This document shows, one piece after another, positions 8,528 through 15,406 of a stretch of 64,000 nt of DNA. The stretch lies in the NCBI RefSeq assembly GCF_024137025.1, contig NZ_JAMYJR010000029.1, positions 1 through 64,000 of the forward strand. Direction: 5' to 3'. The DNA comes from Paractinoplanes aksuensis (lineage in GTDB: Bacteria > Actinomycetota > Actinomycetes > Mycobacteriales > Micromonosporaceae). Numbering within the stretch: position 1 is the stretch's first letter; each line of letters opens with the position of its first letter. The notes below the pieces were generated by a model that did not search any database, was not told where the DNA came from, and saw only the letters and a list, made by a program, of their open reading frames with translations. The position numbers were made by a program, and so were the translations under genes.

Positions 8528-9465
8528 CTGTCGTGACCCCGCCGGCGGACCCGAACCGCCGCAACCCCAACCGGCCCAACTGGGAAGAGCCGCCGACCGT
8601 GGCCGGGCAGACCGGCAAGGGCGTGGTGCTCTTCCTGGTCGTGGCCGTGGTCGCCATCCCGCTGTGGATGGTGCTGCTGACCAGCCTGTCCACCCAGAGC
8701 GCGGTCAACGAGGCCGGCGGCATGGTGCTCGTGCCCGACGGCATCACGTTCGCGGCGTACGAACAGATCTTCACCAATCAGCTGGTGATGCACTCGCTCG
8801 TGGTCAGCCTGGGCATCACGATCGTCGGCACGCTCATCTCGATGGTGGTGACGATCCTGTGCGCGTACGGGTTGTCCCGGCACGGCTCGTTCGCCCACCG
8901 CCCGATCCTGTTGCTGCTGGTGGCGACCATGTTCTTCAGCGGCGGCATCATCCCGACGTTCCTGGTCGTCTCGGCCCTGGGCGGGTACGACAGCTACTGG
9001 TCGATGATCCTTCCGACCGCGGTGAGCGTGTTCAACATCCTGGTCGTGCGCGCGTTCTTCTCGAACACCGCGCAGGACCTGATCGACGCGGCCGCCATCG
9101 ACGGCGCGGGGGAGTGGCGGACGCTGTGGTCCGTGGTGCTGCCGACGTCACGAGCGGTCACGGCGGTGGTGGCGCTGTTCTACGCGGTCGGCTACTGGAA
9201 CACGTTCTTCAACGCGCTGCTGTTCCTGCCCGACAACCAGAAGTGGCCGCTGCAGATGGTCATCTACACGTACACGTTGCAGGGCAACGCGATGCCCGGC
9301 TCGGGTCAGAACACGACAGGCCAATATTTCGGTACGCAGGAGATCACGCCCCTGGCCATCCAGATGGCCGTGGTCACGCTGACCCTGATCCCGATCCTGT
9401 TGGTGTACCCGTTCGTGCAACGCCACTTCACCAAGGGCGTCCTGCTCGGGGCGATCAAGGGATGA
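8524..9465 (+). CDS. Oligosaccharide ABC transporter permease, LplC type
   Basis: A 313-aa permease of the LplC/YtcP class, partner of the preceding LplB. Six membrane segments are visible, the first at about 35-60. The EAA loop reads DAAAIDGAGEWRTLWSVVLP. The C-terminus VLLGAIKG is the standard ending of this class. Its TGA stop overlaps an ATG (ATGATC) that opens the first of two mini-ORFs in the repeated junction before the GH42 gene. Confidence 0.93.
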   Translation: MTVVTPPADPNRRNPNRPNWEEPPTVAGQTGKGVVLFLVVAVVAIPLWMVLLTSLSTQSAVNEAGGMVLVPDGITFAAYEQIFTNQLVMHSLVVSLGITIVGTLISMVVTILCAYGLSRHGSFAHRPILLLLVATMFFSGGIIPTFLVVSALGGYDSYWSMILPTAVSVFNILVVRAFFSNTAQDLIDAAAIDGAGEWRTLWSVVLPTSRAVTAVVALFYAVGYWNTFFNALLFLPDNQKWPLQMVIYTYTLQGNAMPGSGQNTTGQYFGTQEITPLAIQMAVVTLTLIPILLVYPFVQRHFTKGVLLGAIKG

Positions 9466-9527
9466 TCTCGTCAGCACGCCACACCTCCTGTTCCCCGCGG
9501 TCAGCCCTCATCAAGGAACAACGATGA
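9462..9527 (+). CDS. Mini-ORF 1 in duplicated junction
   Basis: A 21-codon reading frame (begins MISSARHT) whose ATG overlaps the permease stop codon as ATGA and whose TGA overlaps the next ATG as ATGA. Its value may lie in translational coupling rather than in the peptide. It could also be a silent by-product of the repeat. Confidence 0.25.
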   Translation: MISSARHTSCSPRSALIKEQR

Positions 9528-9577
9528 TCTGGTCAGCACGCCAATCCCCCTGTTCCGCGCGGCCGAACTGCTCATGA
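9524..9577 (+). CDS. Mini-ORF 2 in duplicated junction
   Basis: A 17-codon frame (begins MIWSARQS) preceded by AAGGAACAACG. It shares its first three residues, MIW, with the GH42 enzyme and stops ten bases before that start. It probably arose from a copy of the GH42 translation start. Whether it is translated is unknown. Confidence 0.25.
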   Translation: MIWSARQSPCSARPNCS

Positions 9578-9587
9578 AGGAACAGCG

Positions 9588-11318
9588 ATGATCTGGTTCG
9601 GCGGTGATTGGAATCCGGAGCAGTGGCCGTCGTCGGTGTGGCTCTCTGACGTGGAGCTCATGCGCCGGGCGCACGTCAACCTGGTGACGGTCGGCGTGTT
9701 CTCTTGGTCGCGGCTGCAGCCGACCCCGGAGAAGTTCGAGTTCGGTTGGCTCGACGAGGTGCTCGATCTGCTGCGGGACAACGGGATCGGGGCCTGCCTG
9801 GCCACGCCGACCGCGTCACCGCCGCCGTGGTTCACCGACGGGCTGCCGGTGACGGCGGACGGTGTCGCGTTGACGTACGGCTCGCGGGACACCTACTGCG
9901 TCAACGCTCCGGCTTATCTGGAAGCCAGTTCGCGTATCGCTTCGGCGCTGGCTTCGCGCTACGCGGACCATCCGGCGGTGCGGATGTGGCATGTTCACAA
10001 CGAGTACGGCACGACGTGTTACTGCGAGCATTGCGCGGTCGCCTTCCGGGGGTGGCTCTTCCGCGCGTACGGGGATCCGGAGGCGCTCAATGCGGCCTGG
10101 GGCACCGATTTCTGGTCACAGCGGTACGCGTCGTTCGCCGAGGTGCGGCCGCCCCGCAAGACCCAGTATCTGAGCAATCCCGCCCACGTGCTGGACTACC
10201 GCCGCTTCGTGTCGGACGCGATGCTCGACCACTACGTGCGGCAGCGCGAGATTGTCCGACCGTCGGGCAAGCCGGTGACAACGAACTTCGCCCTGGGCGG
10301 CTGGGTGCCGGTCGACCACGCCCGCTGGTCCCGCGAGGTCGACGTCGTGGCGGTCGACGACTACCCAACCTCGGTCGCCGGCCACCTCGACGACCGCGCC
10401 TTCGTCGCCGACCTGGCCCGCGGCTGGGCCAATTCCGCCGGCCCGCCCAATTCCGCCGGCCCGCGAGCTTCTGCTGATGCGTACGCCGGAGCTGGGCCTG
10501 ATGGCATGGCCGGGGTGGCTGGGGGCAGGCCGTGGATGGTTATGGAGCATGCGCCGGGTGCTGTGCTGGAGCAGGGTGTCGTGCGGGCGCTGGCCGAGGG
10601 CGAGGCGATGGCGGCCGCCCAGGCCTATGTCGAGCGCGGAGCCGTCGGCGTCATGTACTTCCAGTGGCGGGCCAGCCGGAGTGGCGCCGAACAGTGGCAC
10701 CCGGCGGTCGTGCCGCACGAGGGCCCGGACACCCCGGTCTTCCACGAGATCGCGGCCGTCGGCGCCGCAATCGTGGGCCGGATGCCGGAGAGCCCCGCCG
10801 ATACCCGTGCACTGTTGTATGACGAACAGACGATGTGGGCTTGGCAGTCCCCGCACCTGCCCACGAACCAGATCGACTACGAGGCGACCTGCCGCCGCTG
10901 GCACCGCGCGCTCGGCTCGCCGGTCGACGTCCTTCCGGTCGACGCCCCGCTCGACGGCTACCGGATGGTGGCCGCGCCGCTGCTCCACCTCATGTCGGCG
11001 GCCACCCACGCCGCCCTGCGCTCCTACGTCCGAGCCGGCGGCACACTCGTCCTCACCTTCGCGTCCGCCCTGACCGACGAACATTGCCGGGTCACGCCGC
11101 AGGCCCTCGACGACCTGCTCGGCGTCCGGATCGTCCGCCGTCGCCCCGGGGACGGTCACGTCTGGCTCGACGAGGTCGAGCCCACCACCGCCAAGGTGCA
11201 GCTGCGCGACCCCGAAGACCGGCCGCTCGTGACCGAACACTCCTATGGCGAGGGCCTCGTCCGCTTCCTCGCCACCGACCTGCCCGACCTCGACCCCTGG
11301 CTCACCCCGGCCCGCTGA
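9588..11318 (+). CDS. Beta-galactosidase, GH42 family
   Basis: A 576-aa cytoplasmic enzyme that hydrolyses terminal beta-galactosides, probably products brought in by the upstream importer. The TIM barrel holds the acid/base Glu139 (HVHNEYG) and the nucleophile Glu320 (VMEHAPG). The zinc-site cysteines of GH42 are present (Cys104, Cys144, Cys146, Cys149). A trimerisation domain follows to about residue 540. The protein ends at FLATDLPDLDPWLTPAR and is about 90 residues shorter than usual, so the small C-terminal beta domain is missing or reduced. Residues 282-313 are a Gly/Ala/Ser-rich insert that includes a DNA-level duplication (NSAGPP/NSAGPR). The start has AAGGAA five bases upstream. Confidence 0.93.
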   Translation: MIWFGGDWNPEQWPSSVWLSDVELMRRAHVNLVTVGVFSWSRLQPTPEKFEFGWLDEVLDLLRDNGIGACLATPTASPPPWFTDGLPVTADGVALTYGSRDTYCVNAPAYLEASSRIASALASRYADHPAVRMWHVHNEYGTTCYCEHCAVAFRGWLFRAYGDPEALNAAWGTDFWSQRYASFAEVRPPRKTQYLSNPAHVLDYRRFVSDAMLDHYVRQREIVRPSGKPVTTNFALGGWVPVDHARWSREVDVVAVDDYPTSVAGHLDDRAFVADLARGWANSAGPPNSAGPRASADAYAGAGPDGMAGVAGGRPWMVMEHAPGAVLEQGVVRALAEGEAMAAAQAYVERGAVGVMYFQWRASRSGAEQWHPAVVPHEGPDTPVFHEIAAVGAAIVGRMPESPADTRALLYDEQTMWAWQSPHLPTNQIDYEATCRRWHRALGSPVDVLPVDAPLDGYRMVAAPLLHLMSAATHAALRSYVRAGGTLVLTFASALTDEHCRVTPQALDDLLGVRIVRRRPGDGHVWLDEVEPTTAKVQLRDPEDRPLVTEHSYGEGLVRFLATDLPDLDPWLTPAR

Positions 11319-11612
11319 CTTCGACTCGCCGCCGGCCGTCCGAGCGCAGCTCATCCAGAACGGCGCCGTCGGCGGTCGGCCGAGCGTGGCTGGACCGGAC
11401 ACGACGCCGTTGGTGGGTGGCCGGGTGCGCGCTGGTCCATTGACAGCACGGGCTGGGGCCCGGTCGGGTGCGCTCGTGCAAGCCTCGCTCTGCGCATTCG
11501 TGGGAGCGGATGGTCCAAAACGGCAGCGTCGGCTCGTGCCGGGTCCCGCCACGCCGACCACGCAGATTGTCGGACAACCGGACAATCAGACGGTCAGATG
11601 GTCGGACCTCGT
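11319..11612. other. Intergenic stretch between convergent genes
   Basis: About 290 bp between the convergent GH42 and sigma-factor genes. I see no supported gene and no U-tailed hairpin. Short CGGACAA/GGTCGGAC repeats near 11570-11610 are the only visible structure. Confidence 0.5.
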
Positions 11613-12140
11613 TCAGGTGGTTTCGGTCAGGGTGAAGGCGTCGGTCAGGGTAACTGTGCGGCGCATCGTGGCGATGGCTCGGCTGGCCCGGCTCTTCACC
11701 GTGCCGGTCGAGCAGCCCAATTGCGCCGCGATCTCTTGTTCCGAGAGGCCGGCCCAATAGCGCAGCACGAGCACGACCCGCTGGCCGGGTGGCAGTTCGC
11801 GTAGGGCGGCCAGCACCACCTCGGCGGTGTCGTGACGGTCGTATGCGTTCCCGGCGGCGGCCCGGTCCGGTGGAGCGGCCGCCGGAAGCTCGCGCCGCCA
11901 CATCCGTCGGCCCGCCCGCCAGGCCGCGCGGGCCATCACCTGGCGGGTGTACGCCTCGGGGTCGCCGCCGGCCGGGAAGCCCAGCCGTTGCCAGCCGCGA
12001 TACGTCTTCACGAGGGCGTCCTGGGTCAGGTCCTCGCCGTGCCCGAGGTCGCCGGTGAGCAGCGTGCCGTAACGGACCAGCGCCGGATAGCGGGCGCTGA
12101 CGAACTCGGTGAACCCGGGCGGTGCCGTCCCTGCGTTCAC
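11613..12140 (-). CDS. RNA polymerase sigma factor, SigE family (ECF)
   Basis: A 175-aa extracytoplasmic-function sigma factor. Region 2 lies at about 12-75 (ARYPALVRYGTLLTGDLGHG then EDLTQDALVKTYRGW) and region 4 at about 108-160 (LRELPPGQRVVLVLRYWAGLSEQEIAAQ split across the helix, then GTVKSRASRA for -35 recognition). It belongs to the actinobacterial SigE-like subfamily often paired with a single-pass membrane protein rather than a zinc anti-sigma. The GTG start overlaps the stop codon of a 62-codon mini-ORF (GTGA) that fills the gap to the membrane-protein gene upstream. Confidence 0.93.
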   Translation of the reverse strand: MNAGTAPPGFTEFVSARYPALVRYGTLLTGDLGHGEDLTQDALVKTYRGWQRLGFPAGGDPEAYTRQVMARAAWRAGRRMWRRELPAAAPPDRAAAGNAYDRHDTAEVVLAALRELPPGQRVVLVLRYWAGLSEQEIAAQLGCSTGTVKSRASRAIATMRRTVTLTDAFTLTETT

Positions 12141-12325
12141 TTCTCGATCCCGATCAGCCTTTGGGGCCAGGTGAGTCCGGCGGGCGCGGTCGCGGCGTTC
12201 GGTTCTCGACCCCGAGCAGCGTTTCGAGCGCGTTGAGTCCGGCGGGCGCGGTTCCGGCGTTCAATCGCGGTCCCGATCCGCTCTTCGGGCCCGGTGAGCC
12301 CGGCGGGTACGGTCGCGGCGTTCAC
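12137..12325 (-). CDS. 62-aa mini-ORF bridging a duplicated operon junction
   Basis: An open frame that begins at a GTG overlapping the stop of the membrane-protein gene (GTGA) and ends at a TGA overlapping the GTG of the sigma gene. Its start (VNAATVPAGLT) copies the sigma N-terminus (MNAGTAPPGFT), and its end (RLIGIEK) copies the C-terminus of the upstream protein (TLFGIEK). It is therefore built from repeated copies of the junction. The middle is Arg-rich and in other frames of the repeat. It may serve only to carry ribosomes across the gap; a product is unproven. Confidence 0.4.
   Translation of the reverse strand: MNAATVPAGLTGPEERIGTAIERRNRARRTQRARNAARGREPNAATAPAGLTWPQRLIGIEK
12141..12325 (-). 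repeat. Three tandem copies of a gene junction (62 bp units)
   Basis: Three imperfect units, 12141-12202, 12203-12264 and 12265-12325, of 62, 62 and 61 bp. On the minus strand each joins a copy of the sigma gene's first about 30 bases (GTGAACGC...CCCGCCGGGCTCACC) to a copy of the last about 30 bases of the upstream gene (GAAACGCTGTTCGGGATCGA). The flanking half-copies are the real gene ends. The unit phase shows that the ancestral genes overlapped as GTGA. Confidence 0.85.
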
Positions 12326-13329
12326 TTCTCGATCCCGAACAGCGTTTCGAGCTCGGTCACCGCGTCGTTGCTGAAGTGGACGCGGCCGCCGAGGGACGAC
12401 ACTGCCTCCTGGCAGTGGGGGCCGAGGGCGACGACCACGTGGGCCGTTCCGATGTCGAGCCGCAGGCCTTTCTGAGCGGGGCCCGCGCAGGCCTTGTTGT
12501 CGGGCACGGCCTTTGTCTGGTCCCGCAACACCCGTACGACCTCGAAGATTTTGGCTGTTTCTGTGGTTTTGCCGTGCCGGACGGAGTCCTGGTCGGGGGC
12601 GATCAGCTCCGCGACGGCCGGGACGTCGGGCACGAGCAGGCGGCCGGCGTCGATCGGTTCGGTGCGGATGGTGGCGAGGATCCGCTGGGTGTCGGCGAGG
12701 CTCATCCGGAAGAAGACGGTGGTGCGGGACCAGGGCAGCACCAGGTGCAGGTCGTACGCGCCTCCGATGGTGTCGGCGGCGGAGATCCGGTTCGACAGCC
12801 AGGCCGGCTCGCCACCCGGCAGCGTCATCGAGATCGGCGGTGCCGCGACGAGACCGTCCTCGGCCACGAGACCGCGCGCGGGAGCCGACATCTCCTCGTC
12901 CCGGACCGACACGGTGATGGCGGCGAGACGGCAGGCCGGCGCCGTGTCCTCCGGGATACCGTCCAGGCGGTCGGCGATGAGGATGGTGCGCTTCGAGTCG
13001 GCGCACGACCGGTCGCGGGTCTCGGTGGCGGCCTGCCAACCGGGCGGCACCGGCAGGCGCAGGCCACCGGACACCAGCACTCCGTCAGCGAAGTGCGGCA
13101 CCGGCAGTGGCCGGTCGGGAACGGCGACCGGAACCGGCGGATCCTTCTGCAGCTGCGGCACGACCAGCCCACCGCCGGCCAGCACAGCCAGCACCGCGAA
13201 TCCGCCGGCCACGAGCGTCCGGCGCCGCTGGGCCCGTCGGCGCCGGGCGACGGCCGCCGCCGGGTCGAGCGTGCGCGGCTCCACCCGGGACACCGCCTCG
13301 TCCAGCAGATCTTTGATGCGCTCGGTCAT
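12322..13329 (-). CDS. Single-pass membrane protein, putative sigma-factor partner
   Basis: A 335-aa protein with a basic cytoplasmic N-terminus (residues 1-40, RRRRAQRRR just before the membrane), one membrane segment at about 41-60 and an extracytoplasmic C-terminal region of about 270 residues with several Cys. It matches no domain I know. In actinobacteria SigE-type sigma genes often sit with such proteins, so a role in anchoring or sensing for the sigma factor is reasonable. Here it lies upstream of the sigma gene, which is the less common order. The ATG at 13329 is preceded by GGGGTACGGG. Confidence 0.7.
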   Translation of the reverse strand: MTERIKDLLDEAVSRVEPRTLDPAAAVARRRRAQRRRTLVAGGFAVLAVLAGGGLVVPQLQKDPPVPVAVPDRPLPVPHFADGVLVSGGLRLPVPPGWQAATETRDRSCADSKRTILIADRLDGIPEDTAPACRLAAITVSVRDEEMSAPARGLVAEDGLVAAPPISMTLPGGEPAWLSNRISAADTIGGAYDLHLVLPWSRTTVFFRMSLADTQRILATIRTEPIDAGRLLVPDVPAVAELIAPDQDSVRHGKTTETAKIFEVVRVLRDQTKAVPDNKACAGPAQKGLRLDIGTAHVVVALGPHCQEAVSSLGGRVHFSNDAVTELETLFGIEK

Positions 13330-13431
13330 CCCGTACCCCAATTGGTCTTTCGCCTGTGAAGCCCCGACATCCTCCTCAAAGACATCGACCGTCCTTTCGG
13401 TTCCCCGTGTGTCCGGACGAAGCTGATACGT

Positions 13432-14379
13432 ATGCAGAAGCGGATCGCCGTCGTCGGGGCGGGCATCGTCGGGGCCGGCATCGCCTATGAGATCGCGCGG
13501 GCCGGCGGCGATGTCGTGCTGGTCGACCAGGGGGAGCCCGGGTCGGGCGTCACTGCCCGTTCGTTCGCCTGGATCGGTGAGCCCCGCGACGGTGATCCGG
13601 TCGACGCGAGCACGCCCCTGCGGCGGGGTGCGCTGACCGACTGGCACCGCTGGGAGGACGAGGTGCCCGGCGTTCGGGTGCAGTGGCGCGGCGCGTTGCT
13701 GTGCGGCGAGGACGGTGACGCCGACGCGTCGCAGCTCGAGCCTCACCTCCGGCAGCCGCCTCCGCGTTCCGTCTTCCTGGAGAGCCACGGCGCCGTGGAT
13801 CCCGTCGCCGTGACGCGAGCCCTGGTGAGCGGGGCCCAGAGTTACGGAGCACGATTGTCAACGCATACACCCGTCTCGCCGGCGGCGGTGCGGGCCGGCC
13901 TCGACGCGGACGTCGTGGTGATCGCCGCCGGAACGGGTGCTCCCGCGCTGCTGGGACTCGAGCTGCCCGTGACATCGTCGCCCGCCCTGCTCGTGCGCTT
14001 CGCGGCGCCCCCGGGTCTGGTGCGCACCATTTTCGTCACCCCGGACCTGGAGGTTCGTGAGGCGGCCGAGGGCGAGTTGCTGGTCGCTGCCGCCGGCGAC
14101 ACGCGAGATCCGGGGCCGGAGATGCTGCGGCGCCTCACCGCCACCTTCGACGCCCCCGGCGTGCGGCTGCTGGACGTGCGAGTCGGCGCGCGCCCCATGC
14201 CGGCCGACGGAATGCCGCTGATCGGTCCCGTCCCGGGCCTCGAGCGGGCCTACGTGGCCGTGATGCATTCCGGCATCACCCTGGCCCCGAAAGCGGCCCG
14301 GCTCATCGCCGGCGAGCTCGTCGACGACACCGAAGCCGACGAGCTGGCCGGGCTGCGTCTCAGCGCCGCACCTCGATGA
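13432..14379 (+). CDS. FAD-dependent amino-acid-type oxidoreductase (DAO family)
   Basis: A 315-aa flavoprotein of the DAO/glycine-oxidase fold. The dinucleotide-binding site is at the N-terminus, VVGAGIVGAGIAYEIARAGG, with acidic residue at the strand end (VLVDQGEPGSG). The C-terminal block ARPMPADGMPLIGPVPG and MHSGITLAPKAARLIAGEL is the family's second FAD-contacting region. At 315 residues it is shorter than most members (about 370), so the substrate domain is compact and the substrate cannot be named. The last 20 bases overlap the convergent oxidoreductase gene. Confidence 0.85.
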   Translation: MQKRIAVVGAGIVGAGIAYEIARAGGDVVLVDQGEPGSGVTARSFAWIGEPRDGDPVDASTPLRRGALTDWHRWEDEVPGVRVQWRGALLCGEDGDADASQLEPHLRQPPPRSVFLESHGAVDPVAVTRALVSGAQSYGARLSTHTPVSPAAVRAGLDADVVVIAAGTGAPALLGLELPVTSSPALLVRFAAPPGLVRTIFVTPDLEVREAAEGELLVAAAGDTRDPGPEMLRRLTATFDAPGVRLLDVRVGARPMPADGMPLIGPVPGLERAYVAVMHSGITLAPKAARLIAGELVDDTEADELAGLRLSAAPR

Positions 14380-15271
14380 TGGTCCGGCCGGCGGCCCGGG
14401 TCACGAAGGCGTCGGCCGTCTCTTCCAGCGGCCGCACCGCGCCGACCACGGGGGCGAGGACGCCGGCGCTCACCCGCTGGGCCAGTTCGGTCAGGCGGCT
14501 GCGGTCGGCCTCGACGATGAAGAAGATGGCCTCCCCGTTCTGGGGCCGGACGGCCGGCGGCTCCGGGATCGTGACGATGCGGCCGCCCGGGCGCAGCACC
14601 TCCAGGGACTTCATATAGATCTCGCCCCCGATGACGTCGAGGACCAGATCGGCTTCCTCGCCCTTCTCCCACGGGTCGTGCCGCAGGTCGAGGAAGGCGT
14701 CCGCGCCGAGGTCGAGGGCCTTGTCGCGGTGGTCGGTGCGGCCGGTGGCGATCACCCTGGCCCCGGCGGTGCGGGCGAGCTGGATGGCGAGCGAGCCGAC
14801 GCCGCCGGTCGCGCCGTGGACGAGCACCGTCTGGCCGACCTGGAGGCGGCCGTGATCGAAGAGCGCCTCCCATGCGGTGAGCCCCGAGACCGGGAGCGCG
14901 GCGGCGGTGACGAAGTCGACGGAAGCGGGCAGGGGCGCCAGATTGCGGGCCTCGACCGCCACGTACTCGGCGAGCGAGCCGTTACGGGTCCAGTCGGTGA
15001 GGCCGAAGACCCGCTGGCCCACAGTCAGGCCGGTAGTGCCGTAACCCAGCTCGGCCACGATCCCGGCCACCTCGTGCCCGGGCACGCTCGGGGTGCGGTC
15101 GTGGCCGTTGCGGTCGGTCCAGGTGCCGGGCCAGTCCAGCTCGCCGGTGGTGAAGCCCGCCGCGTGCACTTCGACCACGACATCGTTCTCCGACGGCTTC
15201 GGATGCTCGATCTCGGTCAGGGTCAGACCCCGGGCGCCCGCGTCACGGTCGGTCACAGTTATGGCTCGCAT
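14360..15271 (-). CDS. NADP-dependent quinone-oxidoreductase-type MDR enzyme
   Basis: A 303-aa medium-chain dehydrogenase/reductase. The GroES-like domain spans about 1-130, and the nucleotide site is VHGATGGVGSLAIQLARTAG at about 150-170, with the family's AxxGxxG pattern. The catalytic zinc ligands of alcohol dehydrogenases are absent, which puts it with the zinc-free quinone oxidoreductases that reduce enones or quinones with NADPH. A partner pathway is not evident from neighbours. It overlaps the convergent DAO-family gene by 20 bases. Confidence 0.9.
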   Translation of the reverse strand: MRAITVTDRDAGARGLTLTEIEHPKPSENDVVVEVHAAGFTTGELDWPGTWTDRNGHDRTPSVPGHEVAGIVAELGYGTTGLTVGQRVFGLTDWTRNGSLAEYVAVEARNLAPLPASVDFVTAAALPVSGLTAWEALFDHGRLQVGQTVLVHGATGGVGSLAIQLARTAGARVIATGRTDHRDKALDLGADAFLDLRHDPWEKGEEADLVLDVIGGEIYMKSLEVLRPGGRIVTIPEPPAVRPQNGEAIFFIVEADRSRLTELAQRVSAGVLAPVVGAVRPLEETADAFVTRAAGRTIIEVRR

Positions 15272-15328
15272 GTCCCCACTCCCTCATCGTCGAGGCGGCC
15301 AACAGTTCATTCTGTGCGGCCACCCCGA

Positions 15329-15404
15329 CGACGGGAACGCCAAGTGGTGCGGACCTTCCCGTGCTCGGTTGCTACAGCGACGGGAACGCCAGGTGGGGCA
15401 GACC
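15329..15404. repeat. 27-bp imperfect direct repeat at a gene 3' end
   Basis: The sequence CGACGGGAACGCCA followed by AGTGGTGCGGACC (15329-15355) recurs with four changes at 15378-15404, period 49 bp, immediately past the stop codon of the GH99-like gene. It looks like a local tandem duplication. I see no other structure in 15272-15406. Confidence 0.6.
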
Positions 15405-15406
15405 GG

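Larger units (their letters stand above)
9461..9590 (+). repeat. Tandemly duplicated junction between permease and GH42 genes
   Basis: Two imperfect units of 62 and 64 bp (9461-9522 and 9523-9586) precede a third partial copy that is the GH42 start itself. Each unit opens with GATGATCTSGTCAGCACGCC and ends with AAGGAACARC, a ribosome binding site. The last unit hands over to the true start GATGATCTGGTTCGG at 9587. The pattern looks like a tandem duplication of the original stop/start junction, leaving extra ATG starts each with its own Shine-Dalgarno sequence. Confidence 0.75.
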
